From contig JBLIEQ010000012.1 of the NCBI GenBank assembly GCA_047633175.1, positions 52,199-116,198 of the forward strand: a DNA stretch of 64,000 nucleotides, read 5' to 3'. A model generated the notes under the pieces. That model was given only the letters and a program-made list of their open reading frames with translations. It had not been told where the DNA came from and did not search any database. Shown here piece after piece: positions 53,808 to 62,269 of this stretch. Made by a program: the position numbers and the translations under genes. Source of the stretch: Motiliproteus sp047633175 (lineage in GTDB: Bacteria; Pseudomonadota; Gammaproteobacteria; Pseudomonadales; Balneatricaceae). Position 1 is the stretch's first letter, and each line of letters opens with the position of its first letter.

Positions 53808-54638
53808 TTAGGGATCTAGGGGATCCAGGGGATTCAGGGGATCGGCAGGCAACAGCGTCGCGGTCTTGCCGCTGAGCCGATAGGCCAGCAGCCCCACCCA
53901 CTCTCTGATCGCCATGGTCAGATCCTCAAGATTACCGCTGAGATTGAAAGTCAGGCCCCAGTCCAACGGCTGCCCCCGAAAATCCACCGGATAGGGCAGC
54001 ACGGTCCAGCCCTGCTGCCGGAACACCCCCACCGAGCGCGGCATATGAAACGCCGAGGTCACCAGCAGCCAGGTGCCCTGAATACCGGTACCTGCCAACG
54101 GCCGGCTCAGGGTCGCATTTTCGTAGGTGTTGCGTGATTCGCGCTCATAGAGCAGCCGTCCATCGAGCCCCATGGCATCGAAATAGAGCCGAGTATAATC
54201 CGCGCCTCTGAGCGTCGACTCTAGCATTTTGCCCGACCCGCAGCTGTAGATGATCGGCAGCTCGGGAAAGCGCCGGGCCAGCAAGGGCACCGCCATCACC
54301 CGCTCGGCGGCCTCGGTAAATTCGGCGCGCTGGCGAAGATGCATCGTCGACAGTTTTTCCGCCCCACCGAGCACGATAATGCCGGCCAGCGACCGCTGTT
54401 CGAGTTGCGCTGGCACGGCAAAGCGCTGCTCCAGCGGATACAGCAGTAGCTTGCCAACCGGAAACAGCGCCACCAGCCAGATCGCCAGCAGCAGCCCCAG
54501 GGCCATCGTGCGGCTCTTACGCCTGCGGCTGTTCCACGCCAACCCCAACACCGCCAGTGTTAACAGTACCAGGATCAGATGATCGGGACGAGCGAAGGTC
54601 CAGATCAGCTTGGAGAGGATAAAGAACAGGTCATCCAT
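53808..54638 (-). CDS. YdcF/ElyC-family (DUF218) membrane protein
   Basis: A 276-residue DUF218 protein, a group linked to cell-envelope integrity in E. coli (ElyC, SanA). Two N-terminal helices (LILVLLTLAVLGLAWNS and MALGLLLAIWLVALFPVGKL) anchor the fold, which carries GIIVLGGAEKLSTMHLRQRA, LPIIYSCGSGKMLESTLRGA and WLLVTSAFHMPRSVGVFRQQ. The C-terminal tail ends in PLNPLDPLDP, coded by a short tandem of GGGGATC-like units (53812-53845) and probably species-specific. Between thrC and recJ on the same strand. Confidence 0.92.
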   Translation of the reverse strand: MDDLFFILSKLIWTFARPDHLILVLLTLAVLGLAWNSRRRKSRTMALGLLLAIWLVALFPVGKLLLYPLEQRFAVPAQLEQRSLAGIIVLGGAEKLSTMHLRQRAEFTEAAERVMAVPLLARRFPELPIIYSCGSGKMLESTLRGADYTRLYFDAMGLDGRLLYERESRNTYENATLSRPLAGTGIQGTWLLVTSAFHMPRSVGVFRQQGWTVLPYPVDFRGQPLDWGLTFNLSGNLEDLTMAIREWVGLLAYRLSGKTATLLPADPLNPLDPLDP

Positions 54639-54653
54639 TGCCAGATATCCAGA

Positions 54654-54684
54654 CTATAACGCCGGCACTGGGCCGGCGTTATAG
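54654..54684. terminator. Perfect 13-bp hairpin after thrC
   Basis: CTATAACGCCGGC and GCCGGCGTTATAG arms around ACTGG, 27 bp after the thrC stop, followed towards thrC by three GTTATAG copies. On the minus strand no U-run follows, so it may be a stabiliser or a Rho-assisted terminator. Confidence 0.55.
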
Positions 54685-54710
54685 GTTATAGGTTATAGAG
54701 AGCAGGTCGC

Positions 54711-56126
54711 TCAGCCGAGCTGCTCGGCCACATAGGCATGCACCGCGGCCAGATCGTTGTCGAGTACGTCATAACGTTCCTCGCGCTCAAACAGATCCTG
54801 CAGGTGGTGTGGCAGCTCGGGTGCCTGGCAACCGGCCTTGATTACCGGCTCCGGGAACTTGACCGGATGTGCCGTGGCCAGCGCGATCATCGGCGTCTCG
54901 GCATCACGGCGACACTCCTGCGCCGCTTTCACGCCGATGGCGGTATGCGGATCGAGCAACTCTTCGGTACGCGCGAACAGCTCCGCGATCACCGCCACAC
55001 AGCCCTCATCATCGAGGCGATAGCTGTCAAACAGCTCCCGCGCCTTGGCCAGTCGTGCCGGCTCCAGGTTAGCGGTGCCGCGATTCATCCCCTCGACCAG
55101 CGTGGCGGTAGCCGCACCGTCACGCTCGTAGAGATCAAACAGCAGGCGCTCGAAATTACTCGAGACGCTGATATCCATGCTCGGCGACAGCGTATGGACC
55201 AGCGCCTGCTTAGAGGCATCGTTAGCACTGATGCAGCGATGCAGGATATCGTTACTGTTGGTGGCAACCACCAGCTGCTTGACCGGCAGGCCCATGCCCT
55301 TGGCCAAGTAACCTGCGAAGATATCACCGAAGTTACCGGTCGGCACCGCGAAGGAGACCTCGCGATGCGGCCCGCCCAGGGACAGCGAGGCGTGAAAGTA
55401 GTAGACGATCTGCGCCATGATCCGGGCCCAGTTGATCGAGTTGACCGCGACCAGCTTGCGCCCACTCAGAAAGCTCTGGTCGGCAAAACTCTGCTTGATC
55501 ATCTGCTGGCAATCATCAAAGTTGCCGTCGATCGCCAGGTTATAAATATTGTCACCAGCGATCGTAGTCATCTGCCGTCGTTGTACCTCGGACACCCGGT
55601 TATGTGGATGGAGGATAAAGATATCGACATTGGCACAGCGTTTACAGCCTTCGATGGCCGCAGACCCAGTATCACCCGAGGTCGCCCCCATGATCACGAC
55701 CCGCTCCTGGCGTTTCTCCAGCACGTAATCGAGCAGTCTCCCCAGCAGTTGCAGCGCAAAATCTTTAAAGGCCAGCGTCGGACCATGAAACAGTTCCAGC
55801 AGCCACAGATTGCTGTCGAGCTGCTTGAGCGGTGCCACGGCATCATGAGCAAACACGGGGTCGCCACCAGTGGTTGCGGCCGTGCCGTAGGTGGCATCGA
55901 TGATCGCATCCAGATCGACCTGGGGAATGCAGTCCCCCACGAAGGGGGCGATAATCTTCTTGGCCAGATCCGCATAGGAGAGACCGGCCCAGGAGGCGAT
56001 CTCCTCCTTAGAAAACTGCGGCAACTGCTCGGGGACATAGAGCCCGCCATCGCTCGCTAAACCGGCCAGCAACACCTCTTCGAAGTTGAGCTTGGGTGCC
56101 TGGCCACGGGTACTGATATATTTCAT
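54711..56126 (-). CDS. thrC: Threonine synthase
   Basis: A 471-residue PLP enzyme converting O-phospho-L-homoserine to threonine. The PLP lysine is in HGPTLAFKDFALQLLGRLLD near residue 112; MGATSGDTGSAAIEGCK is the phosphate loop and SFAVPTGNFGDIFAGYLAKG is typical of the longer proteobacterial form. The N-terminus MKYISTRGQAPKLNFEEVLL is standard. Directly downstream of hom by 39 bp, so the two form the homoserine-to-threonine branch on one transcript. Confidence 0.97.
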   Translation of the reverse strand: MKYISTRGQAPKLNFEEVLLAGLASDGGLYVPEQLPQFSKEEIASWAGLSYADLAKKIIAPFVGDCIPQVDLDAIIDATYGTAATTGGDPVFAHDAVAPLKQLDSNLWLLELFHGPTLAFKDFALQLLGRLLDYVLEKRQERVVIMGATSGDTGSAAIEGCKRCANVDIFILHPHNRVSEVQRRQMTTIAGDNIYNLAIDGNFDDCQQMIKQSFADQSFLSGRKLVAVNSINWARIMAQIVYYFHASLSLGGPHREVSFAVPTGNFGDIFAGYLAKGMGLPVKQLVVATNSNDILHRCISANDASKQALVHTLSPSMDISVSSNFERLLFDLYERDGAATATLVEGMNRGTANLEPARLAKARELFDSYRLDDEGCVAVIAELFARTEELLDPHTAIGVKAAQECRRDAETPMIALATAHPVKFPEPVIKAGCQAPELPHHLQDLFEREERYDVLDNDLAAVHAYVAEQLG

Positions 56127-56165
56127 CTGCTGTTCCTGACTTGCTGTCTGAATCGGAATCCCGGC

Positions 56166-57476
56166 TTATTTGCCATCCAGTGTTTCTACACGGATACGGG
56201 TCACCTCGCCACTGATCGCCTCCAGCGCCTCGATCGCCCTGATCGCCTCATTCATCCGCGCCTCTTTCACCACATGGGTCAGCAGGATGATTGGCACCAG
56301 CGGATCGTCGGTCTTACGCTGCACGATCGCATCGATACTGATCTCCTGCTCCGCCAGGATCCGGGTAATGTCGGCCAGCACCCCGGGATGATCTTCCGCT
56401 CTCATCCGCAGGTAGTACGCGGTTTCGACCTCTTCCATCGGCAGCATCTGCAAATCCGACAGGCTGGAGGGATGGAAGGCCAGATGCGGCACCCGGTTAT
56501 CGCGATCCGAGGTTAGGGTACGAACCACATCGACCAGATCCGCGATGACCGCAGACGCGGTCGGCTCGGCACCAGCGCCTGCGCCGTAGTACAGGGTCGG
56601 GCCCACGGCATCGGCATCTACCAGCACCGCGTTCATCACCCCGTCGACATTGGCGATCAGCCGCTTGGCCGGGATCAGTGTGGGATGAACCCGCAGCTCG
56701 ATCCCGCTTGGGGTGCGCCGGGTAATCCCCAGATGCTTGATCCGGTAGCCCAGTTCTTCGGCATAGTTAACATCTTCGGCGGTGATCTTAGAGATCCCCT
56801 CGGTGTAGGCCTTACTGAACTGCAGCGGCACACCGAAGGCCAGCGAGGAGAGGATCGTCAGCTTATGCGCCGCATCTATCCCCTCGACATCGAAGGTCGG
56901 GTCGGCTTCGGCATAGCCCAGCGCCTGGGCTTCGGCCAGCACATCGTCAAAGGCACGCCCCTTATCCCGCATCTCGGTGAGGATAAAGTTACCGGTGCCG
57001 TTGATGATGCCAGCCACCCAGTTGATGCTATTGGCCGCCAGCCCCTCGCGAATCGCCTTAACGATGGGGATGCCGCCCGCGACTGAGGCCTCGAAGGCCA
57101 CCATCACATGCTTGTTCACTGCCGCCTCGAAGATCTCGTTGCCATGCTCAGCGATCAACGCCTTGTTGGCGGTAACCACATGCTTGCCGTTGGCAATCGC
57201 CTCCAGCACCAGCTCACGCGCCACATCACAGCCACCGATCAGCTCGACAACGATATCAATTTCCGGATTACGAACGACCTCGAACAGATCGGTGGTCATC
57301 TGTACGCCATTGGTATCGGCCAGAGGATTGGGACGCCGGGCACCGATCTGCTCGACCCGAATCACTCGACCCGCTCGACGCGAGATCTCTTCCTGATTAC
57401 GTTGCAGCACATTAAAGGTACCGCTTCCTACTGTACCCAGACCACAGATACCTACTTTAACCGGCTTGAAACCCAT
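56166..57476 (-). CDS. hom: Homoserine dehydrogenase
   Basis: A 436-residue NAD(P)-dependent enzyme reducing aspartate semialdehyde to homoserine. The Rossmann loop is VKVGICGLGTVGSGTFNVL; the catalytic domain has GIINGTGNFILTEMRDKG, AEADPTFDVEGIDAAHKLTI and the conserved Lys-Asp region. A C-terminal ACT domain (YYLRMRAEDHPGVLADITRI) should bind threonine for feedback control. It is monofunctional, without an aspartokinase domain. Start is ATG 57476 (MGFKPVKVG) behind AAGGA; an upstream in-frame ATG at 57521 lacks a site. Confidence 0.97.
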   Translation of the reverse strand: MGFKPVKVGICGLGTVGSGTFNVLQRNQEEISRRAGRVIRVEQIGARRPNPLADTNGVQMTTDLFEVVRNPEIDIVVELIGGCDVARELVLEAIANGKHVVTANKALIAEHGNEIFEAAVNKHVMVAFEASVAGGIPIVKAIREGLAANSINWVAGIINGTGNFILTEMRDKGRAFDDVLAEAQALGYAEADPTFDVEGIDAAHKLTILSSLAFGVPLQFSKAYTEGISKITAEDVNYAEELGYRIKHLGITRRTPSGIELRVHPTLIPAKRLIANVDGVMNAVLVDADAVGPTLYYGAGAGAEPTASAVIADLVDVVRTLTSDRDNRVPHLAFHPSSLSDLQMLPMEEVETAYYLRMRAEDHPGVLADITRILAEQEISIDAIVQRKTDDPLVPIILLTHVVKEARMNEAIRAIEALEAISGEVTRIRVETLDGK

Positions 57477-57711
57477 TTCTCGGTCCTTAATCATCAAATA
57501 TCGAGCGCCCGACAGGAGCACTGCACAAAAAGGCGGTTAGTGTAGCAAAAATCAGGTTGCGGTGGACACAGATGCTGGTTTTTTGAGCGCCCTGCCTCCT
57601 CTTTTTTAATCAGGCAAAGAACCCGCTCCGTCACCGGTGACGGCACGCTTCACTCGGCAGCGATCGATGATTACAATGACACTCAATCCACTAAGGCGCT
57701 GAGATACTCGT

Positions 57712-58260
57712 ATGCGGTTATTACGTTCTGCACTGCTAGTCTGGCTATCGATGGCATCGATGGCATGGGCCAACAACGATGGGCCGGAGCCTTCCGCCGG
57801 CAACCAGATGGGTTTTATTGCGGTAACCCCTCCCCAGAGCATCGCCCCGGTCAGACTGCTGCGTGGCAAGGCGCAGGAGATCGATCTCTCCGACTTTCGG
57901 GGCAAGCTGATACTGCTCAACCTCTGGGCGACCTGGTGCTCACCCTGCCTGCGCGAGTTGCCGGCACTCGATCGGCTGCAGCAGCGCCTGGGCAGCGAGC
58001 ACTTTGAAGTGGTCGCCGTGGCCCTGGACAGGCGCGGCTATGACGGCGTGCGTGAATTTTTTGATAAGCTTAAGATCAAGCACCTGAGCATCTATCACGG
58101 CTCGACCGATGCCTTTGCAGAGGAGTTTCCGGTCGACCTCTTTCCCGCCAGCTTCCTGATCGACCCCCAGGGCCGGGTACTGAGTTTTCTGCGCAGCTAC
58201 GCGGACTGGGACGCTCCCGAAGCCCACGCTATGATTCAGCAGCACCTGCAGGCACCCTGA
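57712..58260 (+). CDS. TlpA/ResA-like thioredoxin-fold protein
   Basis: A 182-residue exported thioredoxin. The signal peptide LLRSALLVWLSMASMAWA ends near residue 20. The active site is NLWATWCSPCLRELPALDRL (CSPC), followed by FEVVAVALDRRGYDGVREFF and the cis-Pro region FPASFLIDPQGRVLSFLRSY. Periplasmic reductase of the TlpA/ResA type, perhaps for cytochrome c maturation; no ccm genes are adjacent. Monocistronic, divergent from hom with about 235 bp between, and followed 26 bp later by the ffs promoter. Confidence 0.92.
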   Translation: MRLLRSALLVWLSMASMAWANNDGPEPSAGNQMGFIAVTPPQSIAPVRLLRGKAQEIDLSDFRGKLILLNLWATWCSPCLRELPALDRLQQRLGSEHFEVVAVALDRRGYDGVREFFDKLKIKHLSIYHGSTDAFAEEFPVDLFPASFLIDPQGRVLSFLRSYADWDAPEAHAMIQQHLQAP

Positions 58261-58285
58261 TGCAGCGATCTGTAAGAATACGCGG

Positions 58286-58314
58286 TTGCACCCAGGCATC
58301 GAATCGCGCATAAT
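58286..58314 (+). promoter_or_regulatory. Promoter of ffs
   Basis: TTGCAC and CATAAT separated by exactly 17 bp, followed by a GC-rich discriminator (TCGCGCC) as in stable-RNA promoters. It lies about 47 bp before the mature 5' end, implying a processed leader. Confidence 0.75.
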
Positions 58315-58360
58315 TCGCGCCGTTAGAGGTACTGCCGAATCCGGTGAGTACCTGCATTAT

Positions 58361-58472
58361 GGTGGCCCTGTCGGTCCCCCCGCAACAAGAAACCGTTAAT
58401 CTGGTCAGACCCGGAAGGGAGCAGCCACAGCGGTCTATTGTGTGCCGGGGTGTGGCTGGCGGGGCCGCCACC
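58361..58472 (+). ncRNA. ffs: 4.5S RNA of the signal recognition particle
   Basis: About 112 nt of small-type bacterial SRP RNA. Terminal helix GGTGGCCC pairs with GGGCCGCCACC. The conserved Ffh-binding hairpin is seen as GTCAGACCCGGAAGGGAGCA and GCCACAGCGG, containing GGAAG and the asymmetric AGCA loop; the 3' strand has GTGCCGGGGTGTGGCTGG. The RNA pairs with Ffh to target membrane proteins. Its 3' end is a known attachment site for Tn7-like elements of the I-F3 CRISPR-associated group, and such an element starts 15 bp downstream. Confidence 0.97.
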
Positions 58473-58486
58473 AGTTTCTCTATCTC

Positions 58487-58562
58487 TGTCGTTTGAACCA
58501 TAAGTCTGCATAGATTGCGAAGAAGTTTGCATAAATTGCAGCATAAGTCTGCATAGACTATC
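58487..58562 (+). repeat. Transposon end with TnsB-site-like repeats
   Basis: TGTCGTTTGAACCATAAG opens the end (TGT terminus, then 8 bp, then CCATAA as in I-F3 elements). AGTCTGCATA (58503), AGTTTGCATA (58524) and AGTCTGCATA (58546) repeat at 21- and 22-bp spacing, the spacing of overlapping TnsB sites in the right end of Tn7. Confidence 0.85.
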
Positions 58563-58566
58563 TTTT

Positions 58567-58581
58567 TGTAGTAACACTACA
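58567..58581 (+). promoter_or_regulatory. Operator-like palindrome before tnsA
   Basis: TGTAGTAACACTACA has perfect six-base arms with a three-base centre and lies 19 bp before the tnsA start. The layout (6-3-6) equals the palindromes before the element's xre gene, though the half-site sequence differs. Xre or TnsB control is possible. Confidence 0.45.
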
Positions 58582-58599
58582 TAAAAAGGTGGTCCTGAG

Positions 58600-59222
58600 A
58601 TGTACATTCGTAACCTCAACAAACCTTCCCCCGTTAAAAACATCTTCAAGTTTGCCAGCCCTAAGATGGGCCGCATGTTGACGTTAGAGTCGGCGTTAGA
58701 GCGAGATGCCTGCTTCCACTTTGAATACTCCCCAGATATTGCCTCCTACGAGGCCCAGCCAGAAGGCTACCATTACTCTTATCAAGGAAAGGAACTCCCT
58801 TACACACCTGATTTTTTAGTGACTGACAGTGTAAATGGGGCTCGTTTTGTCGAGGTTAAGCCCGTTGCTAAGACGGTCAATCCTGAATTCAGACAGAAAT
58901 TTATCTCCCGACAAGAGAGTGCCAGGTTGCTTGGAGTGCCGCTAGTGCTCGTGACTGAGAGACAAATCAGAGTAAATCCCATATTAAACAACCTGAAGCT
59001 GTTGCATCGCTATTCAGGGATTCAGTCATTAACCCCCCTGCATTACAAGCTGTTTGATTTAGTCAGGAAAAGCGGGATTGTGCATGTGCGTAATCTTGTT
59101 GAGAGCACGGAGGAAGACGAAGGTGCAGTCTGGCATCTACTATCACATGGATTTCAGTCGGTAAATTGAAAGCGGATCTGTCGGGAGCCGCATTAGACCG
59201 GAATTCATTGGTTTGGTGTTGA
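58600..59222 (+). pseudogene. tnsA: TnsA-like transposon endonuclease, 3' frameshift
   Basis: TnsA cuts the 5' strands at Tn7 ends. ALERDACFHFEYSPDIASYE, PYTPDFLV and ARFVEVKPVA give the restriction-endonuclease-like Glu-Asp-Lys site (FVEVK). The reading frame stops at 59167-59169 after SHGFQSVN. In the neighbouring frame KLKADLSGAALDRNSLVWC continues to a TGA at 59220-59222, the expected TnsA C-terminus for this group. One base missing near 59155-59162 explains this. The product is truncated by about 18 residues, which may or may not abolish TnsB/TnsC contacts. ATG 58600 follows GGTGGTCCTGAG. Confidence 0.88.
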
Positions 59223-61163
59223 AATTGAATGACAAAAAACATCAGAAAGGATTATTTGAAGATGAAGTGATAGATGTCGACGCCTCTTCTATCGGTGTCT
59301 TTACTGATGAATTTCAGGACCTTCCCGATGCTCCCCCTTTATAGACCAAGCTGACGACGACATTGAACGGTCTCTCGATACATATCCAGAACCTGTTCGC
59401 TTAGAAGCCTTGAGGCGCATCTCTTACCTTCGCTGGTTTGAGAAACATAACAAGGCTGGCTGGACAGCCAAAAATCTTGAACCGCTACTTAAAGAAGCCT
59501 CGCAGCATCTGCAAGGGCCGCTACCCAACTGGCGGACGCTGGCTGGGTGGCGTAGCGCTTACGAACAATCAGGTAGATCTGCTGAATCGTTGGCACCCAA
59601 CCATCATCGCAAAGGCAATCGCGAGGCTAAAGTACTTACTGATGCCCTTTATTACTGGCGAGCAGTCAACGAAAAATATTTGCGGAGGGAGCGCCCCTCT
59701 ATCGCTGCAGCTTACGAATATTACAAAGACCTTATAACGCTAGCCAATCGCGATCTTGTCGAGGGGCGTATCGATATAATCAGCGCACGCGCCTTTTATA
59801 ACCGCATAGAGAAACTGCCGCCTTATGACGTGGCTCTGGCTCGTTATGGGAAGAGGTATGCAGATCGGTGCTTTCAATCGGTGGGCGCTCATATCAAACC
59901 GACGAGAGTCCTTGAACGAGTAGAGATCGACCATACACCGCTTGACCTCATATTGATGGACGATACGCTAGGCCTGCCTTTGGGGCGCCCTTATCTCACG
60001 GCATTAATTGATTCTTATAGCGGCTGTTTGGTGGGATTCTATCTGGGCTATAACGAACCCAGTTATAACTCGGTGCGCAAAGCGCTGCTCAATAGCTGTT
60101 TGAGCAAAGACTATGTGAAAAAACAATATCCTAGTGTTAAAAATGAATGGCGCTGTGAAGGCAAAATAGAAACCCTCGTTGTCGATAATGGCGCTGAATT
60201 CTGGAGCAAAAATCTAGAGCACGCATGCAGGGCTGTCGTTAGCGATATCCAGTACAACCCCGTTGCACGGCCGTGGTTAAAGCCGATGATTGAACGGTTC
60301 TTCGGAACAATCAATAGAAAGCTGCTTGTTTCGATTCCGGGGAAAACGTTTCAAAGGTGGATGAGCTTAAGGATTACAAGCCACAAAAAGACGCCGTGAT
60401 GCGCTTTTCTGTTTTCATGGAGGTTTTTCATAAGTGGGTAATTGATGTCTATCATCAGTCGCCCAATAGTCGAGAGACAAATATCCCCTCCGTTAGCTGG
60501 GATCAGGGAGTGAAGAGTTTCCCGCCCATCATCTATCAAGACGATGTGGCGGAGCGTCTGATTATCGAGTTTGGGCAGACGCTACATCCAATGCTACGCC
60601 AGCGTGGGGTGGTTTTTCTTGATCTTTGGTACTCCAACGAAAATCTAACTGCATACCGGAAAGCCAACCCTCCCCCTGCTGGTTCAAAAAATCTTAAAAT
60701 GGTTGTAAAAGTAAATCCGTCCGATCTTTCATATGTGTATGTCTATCTTGATGCAGACCAGCGGTACATCAAAGCCCCCTGCGTTGATCCAGAGGGTTAC
60801 ACGCAAGGCCTGACTCTCTTTCAGCACCAGACCAACCGGAGATTTTTAAGAGCCTTTCATCGATCTCAGGTCAATACTGAAATGCTGGCCGAGGCGCGCC
60901 TATATATTGATCAGCGGATTGAATCTGAAATTGAAGAGGTGAAAAGATCAGGCAAGCGAAAACAGAAGCAGATTAAGGGAGTAAAAACCGTAGCCAAGCA
61001 TCGAAATGTTGGTAGTGATGCTGCGTCTTCGATTGTAAAAACACCGAATAACAACGCATTAGGCAATACTCGTGATGCGGGTGGCGATGAGAGCGTTAAA
61101 TCTGCGGCAAAAGATCTCATAAACAATTGGGATGACATAGCCTCAGATCTGGATGCTTACTGA
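59216..61163 (+). pseudogene. tnsB: TnsB-like DDE transposase with two frameshifts
   Basis: TnsB joins the 3' ends of the transposon. Three pieces: (1) 59216/59225 to 59340, non-ATG start overlapping the tnsA end, GLFEDEVIDVDASSIGVFTD; (2) about 59341 to 60351, holding the DDE triad, first Asp in RVEIDHTPLDL, second in LVVDNGAEFW, Glu in KPMIERFFGTIN; (3) about 60351 to 61163, KDYKPQKDAVMRFSVFMEVF and the C-terminal TnsC-contacting part. The first shift is at a C5 run (59333-59337), the second at a T3 run (60349-60351); adding one base at each restores DAPPFIDQADD and PGKTFSKVDELK. The coding sequence is otherwise complete, about 640 residues. Confidence 0.88.
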
Positions 61164-62176
61164 TGTATCAGCTAACCGAAGAGCAGCAGGCTGATTTATC
61201 CCAGTTCAAGAACTGTTTCGTGGAGCACCCGGCACTCACCCAAGTCCTCGAAGATTTCGAGCGCTTGCGCGCCAATCGCCGATTGGGTGGTGAACAGCAG
61301 TGCATGCTCCTTACCGGTGATACAGGATCTGGCAAGTCTCATCTCATCAATCATTATAAAGAGCGCTTCCAGCGTCGCCAGGTAGGTGATGTCATGACCT
61401 GCCCCCTCTTGGTAAGCCGTATCCCCAGCAAGCTCGATCTTGAACAAACCATGATTCAACTGCTGCACGACATGGGGCAGTTCGGCAGTGAATTTAGAAA
61501 ACGCAGAACGCGTGACATAGGCCTCACCGAGTCCCTGGTTAAGCTGCTCCGTCTATGCGAGACAGAGCTGATCATCATCAATGAATTTCAGGAATTGATT
61601 GAGTTCAAATCGGCAAAAGACCAGCAGTCCATTGCGAATCGCTTTAAGTACATCAGTGAGGAAGCGAGTGTGCCGATCGTTATTGTCGGAATGCCCTGGG
61701 CTGAGCAAATAACCGAAGAGCCTCAATGGGCCTCTCGATTGATCTGCCGACGCAGTTTGCCCTACTTCAAGCTTTCGGAGGGACCTGAGCAGTTTGTTAG
61801 GTTTCTGAAGGGGCTGGCACTGCGAATGCCGTTTAAGGTCACCCCTAAGCTGGAGAGCAAGCACATAGCTTTACCACTCTTCGCTGTGAGCCGGGGCGAG
61901 ATAAGAAAGTTAAAGCATCTTCTCAACGAGCCTGTTGCGCTGGCTCTTGAGGAAGACGCCGAAACACTTGCTCACAGGCATCTATCTCGGGCCTTCAATC
62001 TCTACTTCTCTGGTGATGATAATCCGTTCGAACAGGACGTCAGCACGCTCAAGTTCGCTGAGGTGAAGAGTTATTCCAGGTATAACCCCACTGCAGTGTC
62101 GTTAGATGAAGCGCTGGTGGCGACGCGGTTTACTGACCGCCTGAGCCTTACTCAGTTGCTGAAAAAGAACAGTTAG
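61163..62176 (+). CDS. tnsC: TnsC-like AAA+ target-selection ATPase
   Basis: A 337-residue AAA+ regulator that links target recognition to the TnsAB transposase. Walker A is LLTGDTGSGKSHLI near residue 50. The Walker B strand reads ELIIINEFQELI, with Asn where Asp is usual. Sensor region PIVIVGMPWAEQI and the arginine-finger-like WASRLICRRSLPYF follow. Its ATG overlaps the tnsB stop (TGATG at 61161-61165). Unlike tnsA and tnsB it has no frameshift. The length is that of the short I-F3-type TnsC rather than Tn7 TnsC (about 550 aa). Confidence 0.92.
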   Translation: MYQLTEEQQADLSQFKNCFVEHPALTQVLEDFERLRANRRLGGEQQCMLLTGDTGSGKSHLINHYKERFQRRQVGDVMTCPLLVSRIPSKLDLEQTMIQLLHDMGQFGSEFRKRRTRDIGLTESLVKLLRLCETELIIINEFQELIEFKSAKDQQSIANRFKYISEEASVPIVIVGMPWAEQITEEPQWASRLICRRSLPYFKLSEGPEQFVRFLKGLALRMPFKVTPKLESKHIALPLFAVSRGEIRKLKHLLNEPVALALEEDAETLAHRHLSRAFNLYFSGDDNPFEQDVSTLKFAEVKSYSRYNPTAVSLDEALVATRFTDRLSLTQLLKKNS

Positions 62177-62194
62177 TCAGCAGGCTCTAGGAAT

Positions 62195-62243
62195 CTAAGG
62201 ATTGCTTAGTACCAATTTCTACTCAATACTAAGAGAATCTTAG
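62195..62243 (+). promoter_or_regulatory. Paired operator-like palindromes before xre
   Basis: CTAAGGATTGCTTAG (62195-62209) and CTAAGAGAATCTTAG (62229-62243) share CTAAG...CTTAG arms and are 34 bp apart, just upstream of the xre start (62270). Probably the regulator's own operators. A wider TTAGTA/TACTAA pair spans the gap. Confidence 0.7.
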
Positions 62244-62269
62244 CTGCTTTCACTTGGTAGCTGAGTCCT

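Noticed and set aside
54738..56060. 440-codon open frame opposite thrC
   Set aside because: Antisense shadow of threonine synthase; no motif, no ribosome site.
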